Shown: positions 17,410 to 26,962, counted from the first letter of the stretch. The stretch is 64,000 nucleotides of DNA from Streptomyces sp. NBC_00513 (GCF_041431415.1 NZ_CP107845.1:7812001-7876000); one strand, 5' to 3'. The notes: generated by a model not told the origin, from the sequence alone. Numbers and translations: made by a program.

Positions 17410-17694
17410 TCAAAGGTCTCGGAAACCAAGGATGCCCGTGAGCAGGTAGACGAAGCCAAGGTGGGCGACGATGAGGAGGATCCATTGCAGGGCGCTCATG
17501 TAACGGTAGCCGCGGCGTAGTAGCCGCCACTCATACGCCACCGACGCGCCGGCGGCGCCGAACAATGGCGCCCAGAGCAGAGCCCACGCTGTCCAGACAC
17601 CGCCACGGCCGAAGATCGCGGCGATCACTCCGAAGAGCAGCACCGGTACGGCCCAGCCTGGCTTCTCCTCAGCGGGGCGCGAAGGCCTGGTCAC
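17410..17694 (-). CDS. Small membrane protein of unknown function
   Basis: A 94-residue protein with a short charged N-terminus and three hydrophobic stretches (WAVPVLLFGVIAAIFG, WTAWALLWAPLFGAAGASVAY, LQWILLIVAHLGFVYLLTGIL) separated by a basic EWRLLRRGYRY loop. GTG start, 6 nt downstream of the preceding small gene, so the two probably form one transcript under the palindromic site at 17973. I do not recognise the family. Confidence 0.6.
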   Translation of the reverse strand: MTRPSRPAEEKPGWAVPVLLFGVIAAIFGRGGVWTAWALLWAPLFGAAGASVAYEWRLLRRGYRYMSALQWILLIVAHLGFVYLLTGILGFRDL

Positions 17695-17700
17695 GTCCTA

Positions 17701-17931
17701 TTACCTCTCGGGTTTGACGGTAGGCGACGCGCCCCTTTCGCGTCGGCTGCGGGGCGCCTCTTTCTTGAGACGGGGTGCTGGTGCTGCGGCTTGTCGAAGC
17801 AATCGTCCGGTCGTGCGAGCGGACCGGTCCGGTCGCCCGGTGGGGGAGTGGTCCTCTTCAACGCTCGGGGCTTCGGCCCGTTGCTCCCGAGGGGCGGAGA
17901 TGATGCTGTTGTCGTCGTAATAAGTCGCCAC
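17701..17931 (-). CDS. Small basic protein of unknown function
   Basis: A 76-residue protein that begins with an acidic MATYYDDNS and becomes strongly basic (Arg/Lys/Pro-rich) to the end. GTG start, AGGAC about 9 nt upstream. It lies 41 nt downstream of a perfect 24-bp palindrome and 6 nt upstream of the small membrane protein gene. No homology recognised. It could be a small cytoplasmic partner of that membrane protein, or a chance open frame. Confidence 0.4.
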   Translation of the reverse strand: MATYYDDNSIISAPREQRAEAPSVEEDHSPTGRPDRSARTTGRLLRQAAAPAPRLKKEAPRSRRERGASPTVKPER

Positions 17932-17972
17932 CGCGGACGTCCTGCCCTTGAGGTGTTCCTATGCTGCCTGCT

Positions 17973-17996
17973 TGTCCGGTCGGTACCGACCGGACA
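17973..17996. promoter_or_regulatory. Perfect 24-bp palindrome, probable operator
   Basis: Both halves are TGTCCGGTCGGT and its exact complement, with no spacer. It lies 42 nt upstream of the GTG of the small basic protein gene, where a -35 element would be. The size and perfect dyad are typical of TetR-family operators. No TetR-family gene is nearby. Confidence 0.65.
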
Positions 17997-18165
17997 GGTG
18001 GCAGTAGGCGACGTCCTGGCGGGTTGTCGGGACCGCGGTGTGGTCCGGCCTCGACGCCGTCGCGCCTTGCGTGGATCGAGCCAAGGGTGGTCGCGGCCGA
18101 CCAGGAGATGTCCAAGCAACCCCTGTTGCACCGCCCGCACCGCATCGGACCGAGATCGTGTTCGG

Positions 18166-18750
18166 TTACCCGACCGGCTGCGAGAGGGGCTGCCAAGGGA
18201 TGTTCGCGACCCGGCTGTTGCCCTCGATCGCGAGGGCGATCGACGGCATGGCGCCGGCCGCGTCGTGCCACCGGGAGACGGTGGCCATGTTACCGTCGAG
18301 AGTCCGATCGGCGGGCGCATGGTCGGCGGAGGTGTGGCGGTGGCTGCGGTATGGGAGGTGCCTGGTGAGGATCTCCGAGAGGAAGAGTTCGCTGTCGTTG
18401 AGCAGGGGGAATCGGGCGTCCGTGCCGGGAAGGCCGCCCGATTCCCCCACGACTGTCTCTTTGCCCGCACCTTCGATTCGCTCGCGGGATCGCTGGACCT
18501 TTCCGCTGGTGTCGAAGTTGCCCAGGAACGGGATGGCTGCGGGGCTCCTTCCGACCGCAGGCCCGATCAGCGAGGTGATTCCCGCTGACGGTTGCGGTCG
18601 GGAGTACGCCGGTCGGGCGGTGACGGGTATAGCGGCGGAACATGGACCATCCTTGTACAGCTCCTGGTAGCGCAGCAAAGAGGTGGGCGCCGGGTCTTGT
18701 CTCCGGTGTGGGGGTCGGCGAACCACGCCCCGAAAACGATCAGAAAGCAA
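18166..18750 (-). CDS. Hypothetical protein, possibly truncated
   Basis: A 194-residue frame whose last 90 codons have the very high third-position GC expected of a real Streptomyces gene (segment LLNDSELFLSEILTRHLPYR through ANIPWQPLSQPVG). The first 100 residues are less convincing and the true start is uncertain. No family, motif or signal recognised. It may be a fragment, as many neighbours are. Confidence 0.4.
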   Translation of the reverse strand: MLSDRFRGVVRRPPHRRQDPAPTSLLRYQELYKDGPCSAAIPVTARPAYSRPQPSAGITSLIGPAVGRSPAAIPFLGNFDTSGKVQRSRERIEGAGKETVVGESGGLPGTDARFPLLNDSELFLSEILTRHLPYRSHRHTSADHAPADRTLDGNMATVSRWHDAAGAMPSIALAIEGNSRVANIPWQPLSQPVG

Positions 18751-19459
18751 CAGGTCTCAACGGGTGGGCCCTATGAGACCCCTGCCGCAGAAGATCGTCA
18801 ACCCCGCGGCGTGGGCTGAGATGAGCTCGTGATCTTTCTGTCGGTGCATCACATGGCTTCAACCCAAGGTCTGTTACCGCGGATGGTTTGAAGATCCCAC
18901 TTCCAGTCACACGCTCGCCGGTCGCTGTTATTGAACAGAAGTCAACAAGGCGCCGGGCTCTGATCGCCTACGCTGACCCCGGCCGCCGAGTCGCTGGATC
19001 CGTTGTCCTTGTCTCAGGCGGTCACGATTCCGCCTTGCGGTCGCCCCCTTGAGTCGACCCCTCAAGTCGACTTCGAGGTCCTCGTGGGCAGCCATGCCCC
19101 GGGACATCCGCGATACCGCTGTCGAGCCTCCAGCTTCCCGACTAGCGGTCAACTGGTATGTGCACCAGCGTAGTTAGCAATTCGTTACGGACCGGCCGGC
19201 AATCGCCACTGGTTCATCGTCATTACTGCACAGTATGGTCTGCGCAACCTCAGTCACCGGGTAAACACCTCAATGACCGCTCCTGGAAGGTCCGTTCCCG
19301 TGCCCGACGGCGCGCGTGAGGGGGCAGCGCCCTGCCCTTTCGCGCCTCGCCCCCAGAACCCCCGCCGACCCCCACGGCCGGACGGCTCCCGGGTTCGCCG
19401 TCCGCACTCCCACCCACCACCCCACCGAAGTCCCTTCTTCGTCGTACGAGGAAACGCCC
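18751..19459. other. Stretch without a recognised gene
   Basis: About 700 bp. The part near 18840-18950 is AT-richer than the surroundings. A short minus-strand frame at 18928-19152 has no ribosome site or recognisable motif. Nothing else supported. Confidence 0.45.
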
Positions 19460-19780
19460 ATGTCCACCGCACCGCCGCCGTCCTTCGTCCGTCACCCCGC
19501 CCCCCTCCTCACGGGGTGCGCCGCCACCTTGCTGCTGGTGGTTCTGGGCAGTGCCTCGCCCGCCGCCGCAGCTGATTGGGCCTCGTACACCACTCAGGCC
19601 ATTGCCATGCTCACCGGCAGTACATTCACGTCCACCGTCGCCTCCTCGCCGGGAGCAACTGCGTAGAGGGCGAACAGTGACGGGCCCTGGGCTCTCGAGC
19701 ACCGGCGTGACAGGGCAGATCGTCACTGCCGTTGCCGGCGTCGCGACACTGGCCGCCGAAGCCTCCGCTGACGCCGCGCC
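19460..19780 (+). pseudogene. Remnant of a wall-anchored polysaccharide-lyase-like gene
   Basis: The ATG at 19460 (GAGG upstream) opens a signal peptide ending SPAAAAD. It matches the N-terminus of the intact gene at 25144-26256 (TALPPSFALRP against TAPPPSFVRHP; VASPAAAAD against SASPAAAAD). After about 40 codons the frame drifts. About 60 bp on, in another frame, GLSSTGVTGQIVTAVAGVATLAA matches the sorting signal of that same protein (LPSTGSTGVITTTVASVTALAA). The entire catalytic middle is gone. It is the head and tail of one gene joined by a deletion plus frameshift. Confidence 0.75.
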
Positions 19781-20208
19781 GCCGTTCGGTCGCCCCCTGA
19801 AGCTCCCGGGCGCCGTACTCACCGAACCTACGGTCGGCCCCGGGCTTGAATCGGAAGATGGCAGATTCCACGTTGGCCGCAGCGGCCTCGGGTGAGGCTC
19901 CCCGCTCGAGGTTGCCCGGTGCCCTGTGCCGGCTGGGCAATCACGCCGAGCGCCCGGGGCCTACCGGGGCTGCTCTGCGCTTGTGGTGCTCTTCGTAGGG
20001 GCCGGCCGTCAAGTCCAAGCCCTCGCAGAGTTCGGGGAACCGGAAGAAGTCGTCGTGGTCCCGCCACGGCCCACCCCCGCGCTCCATGCCCTGAATGTGC
20101 CCCCTCCCGGGCCGTCGGCATCCCCCCGCTGACCGCATACACCCCCACCGGGTCTCCGCGATGCCGGTAGTGCTTCGCCCGCACTACCCCCGCCTCGCAC
20201 GCCCTCTG

Positions 20209-21519
20209 ATGGAAAGCCCCACCTCGTTGACCCTGGCCGATCACCCGACCACCGCCCCGCGGCGGCCCGTCACGTACGGCGCCGTGTTGGGCAGCCGCCA
20301 CGTCGTCCGCCTCCTCGGCGGCACCCTGACCGGGCGCCTGCCCAACAGCATGGTTCCCGTGGGACTCGTCCTGTGGATCACCGGTGGCGGAGGGTCACTT
20401 GCGTTCGCCGGACTGCTCGCCGCGCTGTACGGGTTGGCATCCGGGCTGTCCCAGCCGCTCAAGGGCAAGCTGATGGACCGCTACGGCCAGACCCGCGTAT
20501 CCGCACCGGCGGTGCTGCTCAACGCCGGCTGCCTGGCCTCGCTCCCCTTGATCGGGGCGGACGGGAACCCGGCGACGGTGACCGCGGTGGTGGGATTCGC
20601 GGGCCTGCTCACGCCACCCCTGGAGGCAGGACTGCGGGCACTGTGGCCGACGGTCCTGCCCGACCCCGCACGACGCCGCGTCGTGCAAGCCCTCGACACC
20701 GGCTCGCAGGGACTCCTGTACATCTCCGGACCCCTGCTCGCCTCGTGGCTCGCCACCACCTACGGGCCCGACAGCGCCTTGACCGCGACCGCCGCCCTCT
20801 CACTCGTGGGCACGGCGATCGTCTTGACCGCCGCACCGTCGCAGAGTTGGCGTCCCGCCGCCGACGGTGCGGCCGGAAACGGGCGGCTGATGAGCACCGG
20901 CCTGATCCTCCTGTTCACCGCGCTGGCGGGAACGGGGTTCGCGTTCGGAGCGATGAACGTGTGGGCCGCCGGCATGGCCGCCACCCACGGGCCGGCCATG
21001 CTCTCCGGGGTGATCCCCGCCGCGTTCTCCACCGGCAGCCTCCTGGGCAGCCTGATCTACGCACGCCGGGCGCGGCCCGGCACGACCACCACCCAACTCT
21101 CCACCACCAGCGCACTGTTCCTCCTCGGATGGTTGCCCCTGCTGGCCCAGCCCGGCCCCCGCACAGCCATCGCGCTCACGGCGATCCCGGGGCTGTTCTT
21201 CACCCTCATCATCACCAACGGCTTCCACACCGTGGACTCCCTCGCCCCGGCCTCCCGCACCACCGAGGCGTACGCCTGGCTGATCCTGTCGGTCGGCACC
21301 GGCCAGGCCGCCGGAACCGCCCTCGCCGCAGCCCTCACCGCCCACCTCCACCTACTCGCCACGCTCCCCGCCGCCGGCGCCGCCACCGCCCTGACCATCC
21401 TCGTACTAGCCCGCCGCAAGCTCGGACCAGATCGGCGCCCCGGCCGCCACCGGCGCCACGGACGTCAAGGGCGTCACCGGAAGCACCACGTCAACCCCCC
21501 ACTGCATGGTGCACCGTGA
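20209..21519 (+). CDS. MFS transporter
   Basis: A major facilitator protein of about 436 residues with 12 predicted membrane segments, probably a proton-driven exporter. The loop between helices 2 and 3 reads GKLMDRYGQTR, the MFS motif-A position, and the second half repeats a similar pattern (SLLGSLIYARRARPG). A basic, His/Arg-rich cytoplasmic tail of about 35 residues ends the protein. Start ATG 20209 (MESPTSLTLADH) was chosen as closest to the fold. ATG 20161 is in frame upstream. Neither has a clear ribosome site. No adjacent regulator shows what it exports. Confidence 0.82.
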   Translation: MESPTSLTLADHPTTAPRRPVTYGAVLGSRHVVRLLGGTLTGRLPNSMVPVGLVLWITGGGGSLAFAGLLAALYGLASGLSQPLKGKLMDRYGQTRVSAPAVLLNAGCLASLPLIGADGNPATVTAVVGFAGLLTPPLEAGLRALWPTVLPDPARRRVVQALDTGSQGLLYISGPLLASWLATTYGPDSALTATAALSLVGTAIVLTAAPSQSWRPAADGAAGNGRLMSTGLILLFTALAGTGFAFGAMNVWAAGMAATHGPAMLSGVIPAAFSTGSLLGSLIYARRARPGTTTTQLSTTSALFLLGWLPLLAQPGPRTAIALTAIPGLFFTLIITNGFHTVDSLAPASRTTEAYAWLILSVGTGQAAGTALAAALTAHLHLLATLPAAGAATALTILVLARRKLGPDRRPGRHRRHGRQGRHRKHHVNPPLHGAP

Positions 21520-22085
21520 GATCTCCGTGGTGGGAGGAGTTGGATTGCGTCTGATCGTGGGGTTCTTGCCGAATCGGGATGAGGGGGTGGGGGAGTGTTC
21601 TCGCAGACGGGAAGCCCGCCGATGGTGAACTCCGCCTGGAACGTGGCTGGTTCTGCGTCGACGGATGTTCGTTTGATGGGTAACGTGCGGAGCGTGGCTT
21701 CCGGGTGAGCAGCCGCCACCGCCTGGTCAAGGCTTCAGCGATCTGTATGCGGGCGTGGAGGACGGCTTGACGGCCGGCGGTGCCAGGATCGTCCAGCCGT
21801 CCGCCGACGGCTGGGTTGATCAGGAGTGGGCGATCGTCATCCTCTGACCGAGCCGCGTCGACGCGCGCACCCTCCCCGCTCCGTCCTGTGAGGAACGATC
21901 ATGCGAGATCGGGTACGGAAAGCTCCTCACGGGCACACTCAAGGGCTTCGTCGGGGTGGCGGCCGGCGCAGTCGACCCGGCCGCGGCGGGCGGAGGCTTG
22001 CCGGCGGCGGGACCTGCGGCGCACAGTGCTCGCCGCCGCGTCGCTACGATTCCTGCGGGCCGGTGCGGGCTGGGCCTGCAGCGAC
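21520..22085. other. Stretch with coding debris, no intact gene
   Basis: Plus-strand 21730-21847 reads GFSDLYAGVEDGLTAGG and on to WVDQEWAIVIL before a stop, and about 21908-22010 reads GYGKLLTGTLKGFVGVAAGA in another frame. Both have gene-like third-position GC but no start or recognised family, so they look like pieces of lost genes. The minus-strand frame at 21474-21719 is unsupported. Confidence 0.4.
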
Positions 22086-22550
22086 TCACGGAGTTGCGGG
22101 CTCCTTCATGTCCAAGATTGCGATGGCCTGGTCGACCGCCTCCGGGCTGAGGGTGTGCTCGATGACCATGACGGCGGCTCCGATGACGCCCGCTCGGTCG
22201 TCGAGTCCCCGTCCTCGGATGGAGAGATGCTGGGTGGCCAGCGGGAGGGAGCGGCTGTAGATGACCTCGCGCACGCCGGCGAGCAGGTGCTCTCCGGCTT
22301 CTGAGATGTCGCCGCCGATGATGATCACGCCGGGGTTGAAGAAGTTCACCAGCGAGGCCAGGACGTCGCCGATGTCACGGCCCGCCTGACGGATCATCTG
22401 GATGGCGACCGGGTTGCCGGCGCGGACCAGGCGGACCACGTCCCGGCCGTCCGCGGCGTCCAGGCCCGCGTTCCGGAGGTGTGCGGCGAGGGCGCCGCCG
22501 CCGGCGATGGCTTCGAGGCAACCTGTGTTTCCGCAGGGGCAGGGCTCGTT
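22086..22550 (-). pseudogene. C-terminal fragment of a ROK-family protein
   Basis: From about 22550 to the stop at 22086 the minus strand encodes the second half of a ROK repressor/sugar kinase: the zinc motif CPCGNTGCLEAIAGGGAL, then LASLVNFFNPGVIIIGGDISEAG and a normal C-terminus. The N-terminal DNA-binding and ATP-binding parts are missing. The open frame continues upstream to 22907, but that part is antisense to other genes. The break coincides with the start of the EboE-like fragment on the other strand. Confidence 0.8.
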
Positions 22551-22555
22551 TGTCC

Positions 22556-22826
22556 GGGTCGCGTTCGAACCGGAACCGGGATGCCTCGTGAAGACGATCA
22601 CCGACGCGGTACGACACCTGTCGGACCTCGACCCCCACCACTTCGGCCTCTGTCTGGACATCTGCCATCTCGCCGTGGCCTTCGAGACACCGGAGGAGGC
22701 CCTGAACCGCCTGGCCGGAGCCGGCATCCCCGTGGTCAAGGCGCAGATCTCCTGCGCCCTGCACGCGGAGGACCCGGCGAACGCGGGCACGCGCGCCGCG
22801 CTCGCGGCCTTCGCCGAACCTCGTTT
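22556..22826 (+). pseudogene. Internal/C-terminal fragment of an EboE-like TIM-barrel protein
   Basis: About 90 codons read VAFEPEPGCLVKTITDAVRH, LGLCLDICHLAVAFETPEEA-type sequence (observed FGLCLDICHLAVAFE) and GIPVVKAQISCALHAEDPAN, matching the metal-binding part of EboE metabolite-traffic proteins. The start is lost at the ROK junction, and at about 22826 the homology stops at AFAEPRF and passes into a different gene in another frame. Confidence 0.7.
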
Positions 22827-23423
22827 TTCTATGCCCAGCAGGGGATGGAATACCTCGACCCCTGGACCTCCCGCGCCTTCGCGACCCCCGACCACCAGGT
22901 GTCCCATGTGTACGTCGCCGACCCCGAGGACCTGTCACACGTCCGGGAGGTGCTGCTGAGGACCGAGGGAATCGACCAGGTCCTGGACCGCGAGGACCAG
23001 AAGAAGGCCGGGCTGCGGCACGCGCGAGCCGGTGAACTCGTCGCCGTCGCCTCCTCCGACAGCTGGTTCACCTACTACTACTGGCTGGACGACGAGCGGG
23101 CCCCGGACTTCGCCCGCGGGGTCGAGATCCACCGCAAGCCGGGCTACGACCCGGCCGAGCTGTTCTTCGACCCGGCCGATCCACTGGTCATGGCCAGGGC
23201 CGCCATGACCGTGGCCAAGCTCAAGCTGGGCGTACGGACCGCCATGTCCGTCGTGCCCACCGACCCGTCCTGCGTCCGCGGCAGCCACGGCCGACTCCCG
23301 GACGACCCCCACGACGGCCCCGTCCTGCTGTGCTCCAGCCCCACGGGCGCCCGGGAACGCATACACGCCACCGAGGTCAAGGACTTCCTGCTCGACTGCC
23401 TGGACAACGCGGCGACGGACTGA
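22827..23423 (+). pseudogene. C-terminal half of an alkaline-phosphatase/nucleotide-pyrophosphatase family protein
   Basis: About 198 codons from FFYAQQGMEYLDPWTSRAF to the natural stop. They contain VASSDSWFTYYYWLDD, GYDPAELFFDPADP and the metal-site RGSHGRLPDDPHDGP typical of the phosphodiesterase family that often follows eboE. The N-terminal nucleophile half is missing. The junction at about 22827 joins it, out of frame, to the EboE fragment. The simplest explanation is one deletion that removed the 3' end of eboE and the 5' half of its neighbour. Confidence 0.75.
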
Positions 23424-23591
23424 GCACGCCACCCGCAGCAGCACATCCACCACCCGTGACTTTGGGCGACGAGGGGCCCCGCTGATGGAGGCGGCGGGAT
23501 CGTCACACCGGCACCGACCCGAAGACGTCGGGACGGTCCGCTCGTGCTCTCCAAGGCATTGGTCGGCCGGAGGTAGCGCGCTCTAACCCGT

Positions 23592-23867
23592 TCAGGGGCG
23601 CACTCGACTGTCGGGGCCGTTCTGGCCGTCGGCGGCTTCGTCGTTGAACCATTCGTCGCCGGCCGCCACGTAGCGGAAGATGTGCGCGCCCTCCCTGGGA
23701 AGCACGACCGTGACGGCCCGCATTCCGTCCTCGCGGGGCTGCAGGGTGTGGACGCCGGGCTGCCAGTCGTTGAAGTCCCCGACGACGCTGACAGGCCCCC
23801 GCGGCGTGTCAGCGGGAAGGACGAAGGTGACCTCGGTGCGGTCCTCGTGAGGCGTGTGTTCCAGCAT
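23592..23867 (-). CDS. Isoamylase early-set (CBM48-like) domain protein
   Basis: A 91-residue single-domain protein with the E-set/glycogen-binding fold: EVTFVLPADTPRGPVSVVGDFNDWQPGVHTL (the VGDFNDW signature), then REDGMRAVTVVLPREGAHIFRYVAAGDEWFND. Such small proteins are widespread in Streptomyces and are thought to bind alpha-glucans. No enzymatic part is present. ATG at 23867 with AGGAG 8 nt upstream. It stands alone, with fossils on both sides. Confidence 0.82.
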   Translation of the reverse strand: MLEHTPHEDRTEVTFVLPADTPRGPVSVVGDFNDWQPGVHTLQPREDGMRAVTVVLPREGAHIFRYVAAGDEWFNDEAADGQNGPDSRVRP

Positions 23868-24127
23868 GTGCTCGGCTCCTGTCGGTGCCTGTGATGGACG
23901 GATGAGGGTGCTGCCTGCCTGTGGTCTGGAGCGCACGAGCTGGCCGGTGATCCTGGTGAACCGGCGTCGCGCTCGGACTGCGTCCGACGCCATCCGATCC
24001 GTCGCCGGACCCCTCACCGACCAGTGGACGACTCGGCTCTCAACCGTCCTCGCACTGCCCGCCAGAACAGCGTGACCAATCAGACAGCCGCGGCTGACCA
24101 CGTCCCCACCAACCACGTGTGAGGTCT

Positions 24128-24505
24128 TCAGTCGGTGTCAGCTCCCCGTTGAAAGAAGCGGACTCTGCCAGGGGACAGGCCCATGAGGACGGCGCTGGCC
24201 TGGGCGTTGTAGCCGAGGGCTGCGAGAGTGCGGATGTCCTGGAGGTCGGAGGGCGGGGCGGGCGAGTCGGGCCGAGCGCGGCGGTGGACTTGCGTGCGCA
24301 GGTGTTCCCAGGCGCGCTGCGCGGGCGCGTGGTCGGTGATGATGTCCCGCCAGGCGGTGAATATGGCGGCGAAGGCGTCGTGTACGGCGCGGTCGGCGTC
24401 TTCGGGGTCAAGGTGGGCGACCGCGTAGGCGGTGTAGTGGGTCCGTTGGAGGGCCTGGAAGGCCTCGAAGGCCAGGCGCTGGGCGGCCGAGGGGTGATGG
24501 TTCAT
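24128..24505 (-). CDS. Small sigma-factor-like regulator
   Basis: A 125-residue protein. Residues 10-60 (ALQRTHYTAYAVAHLDPEDADRAVHDAFAAIFTAW) resemble region 2 of ECF sigma factors, and the C-terminus (DIRTLAALGYNAQASAVLMGLSPGRVRFFQR) resembles the region 4 helix-turn-helix. The total length is short for a working sigma factor, so it may be a degenerate or regulatory form. ATG at 24505, GGAG 9-10 nt upstream. Stands alone. Confidence 0.6.
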   Translation of the reverse strand: MNHHPSAAQRLAFEAFQALQRTHYTAYAVAHLDPEDADRAVHDAFAAIFTAWRDIITDHAPAQRAWEHLRTQVHRRARPDSPAPPSDLQDIRTLAALGYNAQASAVLMGLSPGRVRFFQRGADTD

Positions 24506-24949
24506 GGTTCGAGCTCCGCTTCGGTCCTGGTGGGAATCGGGTGTTGCCGCTACTTCCGCTGTTTGAGGTGCCGGCTGGGTGACCTGGCAGTGCTCGGAGG
24601 GCGGGCGGTCGGCGGAGGGCGAAGCTGATGGGCTGCGGCGTCGGGGGCGACGGGGCGGGAGCATGGATGGGTGGCCGTTGGGCGGCGTCCCACAAGACCT
24701 CAGAATTGTGAGGTGTGCGTTGCACCCGGCGGCGGACGGGTCGTGTACGGCCGGGGCGGGGACGGGTTCCTCGGGAGGCGCGTACGCGGCAGGTGCCGGG
24801 CGGCATGGTCGGGTCTGGCCTCTTGCGGAGGTGACGGGGAAACTGCTGCTTTCGGCCGTGTCCTTCCAGGACTCGCCGCATGCGCGGCCGCGCGCGCACT
24901 CCCATGCCACGCCCACGAGTGGGGCGTTTCGGACCTGACGGAACGGTGA
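24506..24949. other. Stretch without a recognised gene
   Basis: About 440 bp with only arginine/proline-rich chance frames on both strands. The promoter of the sigma-like gene should be at its left end. Nothing else seen. Confidence 0.45.
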
Positions 24950-25140
24950 ATCGCCGAGCTCACGCAGAAGATGCTCAAGCGCGGCGTTCACCGCTCCGTG
25001 CAGGCTATCGAGCGCGACATCCGGTCACGGCAGGCCGACTGGACGACCGCCTTGGGCCCGTTGTCCGGGACGAAGAGCCGACAGGATCCGCGACAAGTCC
25101 GCTGCCCACTGCCACGAATCGCCGACTCACCTCACCAGTT
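24950..25140 (+). mobile_element. 3' remnant of an IS630-type transposase
   Basis: The frame reads IAELTQKMLKRGVHRSVQAI, then ERDIRSRQADW, the C-terminal signature of IS630-family transposases. After this, TKS-DRIRDKSAAHC is found one base out of frame (expected pattern TKTADEIL...C), and RIADSPH returns to the first frame. The 5' part and the inverted repeats are absent. It abuts the 3' end of the wall-anchored lyase-like gene. Confidence 0.7.
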
Positions 25141-25143
25141 GTT

Positions 25144-26256
25144 TCATGTTTGGGATCGGTGGCGGGCCGAGCGTGTGGCATTGCGTCGTCGGAGGAGGTA
25201 GGCGCCGGCGGCGAGCGCCGTGACGCTGGCAACGGTGGTGGTGATCACCCCGGTTGAGCCGGTGCTCGGGAGCGTGGTTCCGTCGGTGTTCGGCTTCTGC
25301 CCGGTCGCTCCGGGACTGATGGTGTCGGTGGGCGTGGGCGTGGTCCCGGTGGGTACGGCACTGGCTTGCGTGGAGGCGGACGGGGAGGGTGAGCCGACGG
25401 AGGCGGGGCTGGGTGACGGGGTCGGGGAGCCCGAGGGGGACGTGGTGGCGGGGGTGGTCGGGCGCGGGTTCGATCGGGAGCCGGGAGCCGTGCTGTTGAT
25501 GGCGATGTCGTCGATGTAGAGGACCGCCTCGGTTGCTCCGGCCCGCTTCTCCGGCCCCTTCTCCGGGCGCCAGTTGGGCCGGTAGGCGCCGATTCTGAAG
25601 TGGGGCGGTTCGCCGCGGTGGTAGTTGTTGGGGCCTTGGTGCGAACCGACGGTGATGCCGTCCCGCGTGACGGCAATCGAACCGGGTGTGCCCGCGGCGG
25701 ACCACGTGATGTCGAAGGCCCACTGGTTCCAGTGGCCCGGCCGTGCCGCGCCGAGTGGGATGACGGACTCCTGTATCTCGCCGCCGTTCATCCAGTGGAC
25801 CTTCAGCTGCCAGTTGCCGCCGTGGACCGAGAGTGCGACGACGGGTTTGATGCCCTCGCCGTCCCCTTGCATGCTGAACCACTGGGCGACGATGGTGTCG
25901 AGGTCTCGCTCCTGCCAGTCCCCGGGAAGGTAGTTGGCGAAGGTGAAACGGTGGCTGCCCGCGTCGAGGCCCTTGATGACCAGCTCCGATTTGAACGAGC
26001 GTCCGTCGTTGGGGAGGTTGACACGCGCGGCCTGACCCCCTCTCCCTCCGGGTGCGGGCCCCACCAGCACGCGTCCGAACCCGTTGATCGCCATGAACGG
26101 CAGTTTCTGGGAGGGGGATTCGAAGTCGTACGAGACCGCGTCGGCTGCCGCGGCGGGGGAGGCGACGCCGACACCAGCGACGATCAGGGTGGCGGTGCAC
26201 GCAGCGATGAGACGGGCGGGGCGGAGGGCGAAGGACGGCGGCAGTGCGGTGGGCAT
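25144..26256 (-). CDS. Wall-anchored polysaccharide-lyase-like protein (LPSTG)
   Basis: Probably binds or cleaves an acidic polysaccharide at the cell surface. The 370-residue protein has a signal peptide ending SPAAAADA near 37, then a jelly-roll domain (about 40-240) like the heparin/glucuronan lyase family (Pfam Polysacc_lyase): FKSELVIKGLDAGSHRFTFA, TIVAQWFSMQGDG, LKVHWMNGGE, GHWNQWAFDITWSAAGTPGS and GPNNYHRGEPPHFRIGAYRP. A Pro/Ser/Thr linker leads to the sortase signal LPSTG (about 329-333), a hydrophobic stretch and RRR. Start: the second ATG (26256) has AAGGAA at 6 nt spacing; the first sits too close. Paralogue of 40577-41722. Whether it cleaves or only binds is not shown. Confidence 0.8.
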   Translation of the reverse strand: MPTALPPSFALRPARLIAACTATLIVAGVGVASPAAAADAVSYDFESPSQKLPFMAINGFGRVLVGPAPGGRGGQAARVNLPNDGRSFKSELVIKGLDAGSHRFTFANYLPGDWQERDLDTIVAQWFSMQGDGEGIKPVVALSVHGGNWQLKVHWMNGGEIQESVIPLGAARPGHWNQWAFDITWSAAGTPGSIAVTRDGITVGSHQGPNNYHRGEPPHFRIGAYRPNWRPEKGPEKRAGATEAVLYIDDIAINSTAPGSRSNPRPTTPATTSPSGSPTPSPSPASVGSPSPSASTQASAVPTGTTPTPTDTISPGATGQKPNTDGTTLPSTGSTGVITTTVASVTALAAGAYLLRRRNATRSARHRSQT

Positions 26257-26962
26257 GGGCATTTCCTTATGCGGAGCGGAGACTTCAACCGGTGGTAGGC
26301 GGGAGAGCGAAGCCGGGGAGCCGATTGGCCTTGGGGGCGGGCGGGGTTCTTGGGGGCGAGGTGCGGGTGACGCGATTCAGGTCCGCCGGGTAGCACCTGG
26401 TTCTGAGGCCCGGAGCCCGCAGGCTAGTAGCGTGCTCATGTCACTTCTCTTCCGCGCCGTCGCCGTGCCGGAAGGTGCGTTGGATTATGTTCGAAGATAC
26501 ACCGTCCATCCGGCTTCAGACGAGCCGTCAGGCGTCTTGAATTAGCCGTCGGGACTGTTGTCTGTCCCACTGTCCCTTGGTGTTCGTGCGGAACGTAACA
26601 GGCTGATCTCAGCCGGCCCGGTGGGGTTGACGATCCCTCTCCATCGGCAGTCACATGGAGCGTACTCGTTGGTATCTGTTGAATGCTGACTGGTTTGCCG
26701 GTCGGTTGCGAGTGGTCTGCGGTCACCGGACGACCTATGGGCCCCCCGGGGCGGTAGAGCTGAAGCAGGGTGTCTCCGTGGCCACGAGGCTGGTTCATGC
26801 TCCGCCGTCGCAGGCGTCGGCGTATGGCCGTAATCCTGATCGCATAGGGCATGTTTTGGTCGACCCCTCAGCCGAGGTTCAGCCGCAGCCGACCTCACGG
26901 GCCCCTGCCCCGGAAGCGGGTGGGCGTCGTGTCCTTCGCCGGCGCCGGATCCACACCGCGGG
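26257..26962. other. Stretch without a recognised gene
   Basis: About 700 bp between the lyase-like gene and the end of the GH2 gene. It must contain the lyase-like promoter, and an AT-richer part lies at about 26430-26560. No frame has a ribosome site plus recognisable sequence. No GntR-type site like those at 30701, 34885 and 36182 was found here. Confidence 0.45.

Noticed and set aside
17691..18470. A 259-codon minus-strand frame overlapping the small genes
   Set aside because: Ser/Arg/Thr-rich translation, no ribosome site. It covers the palindromic operator and two better-supported small frames.
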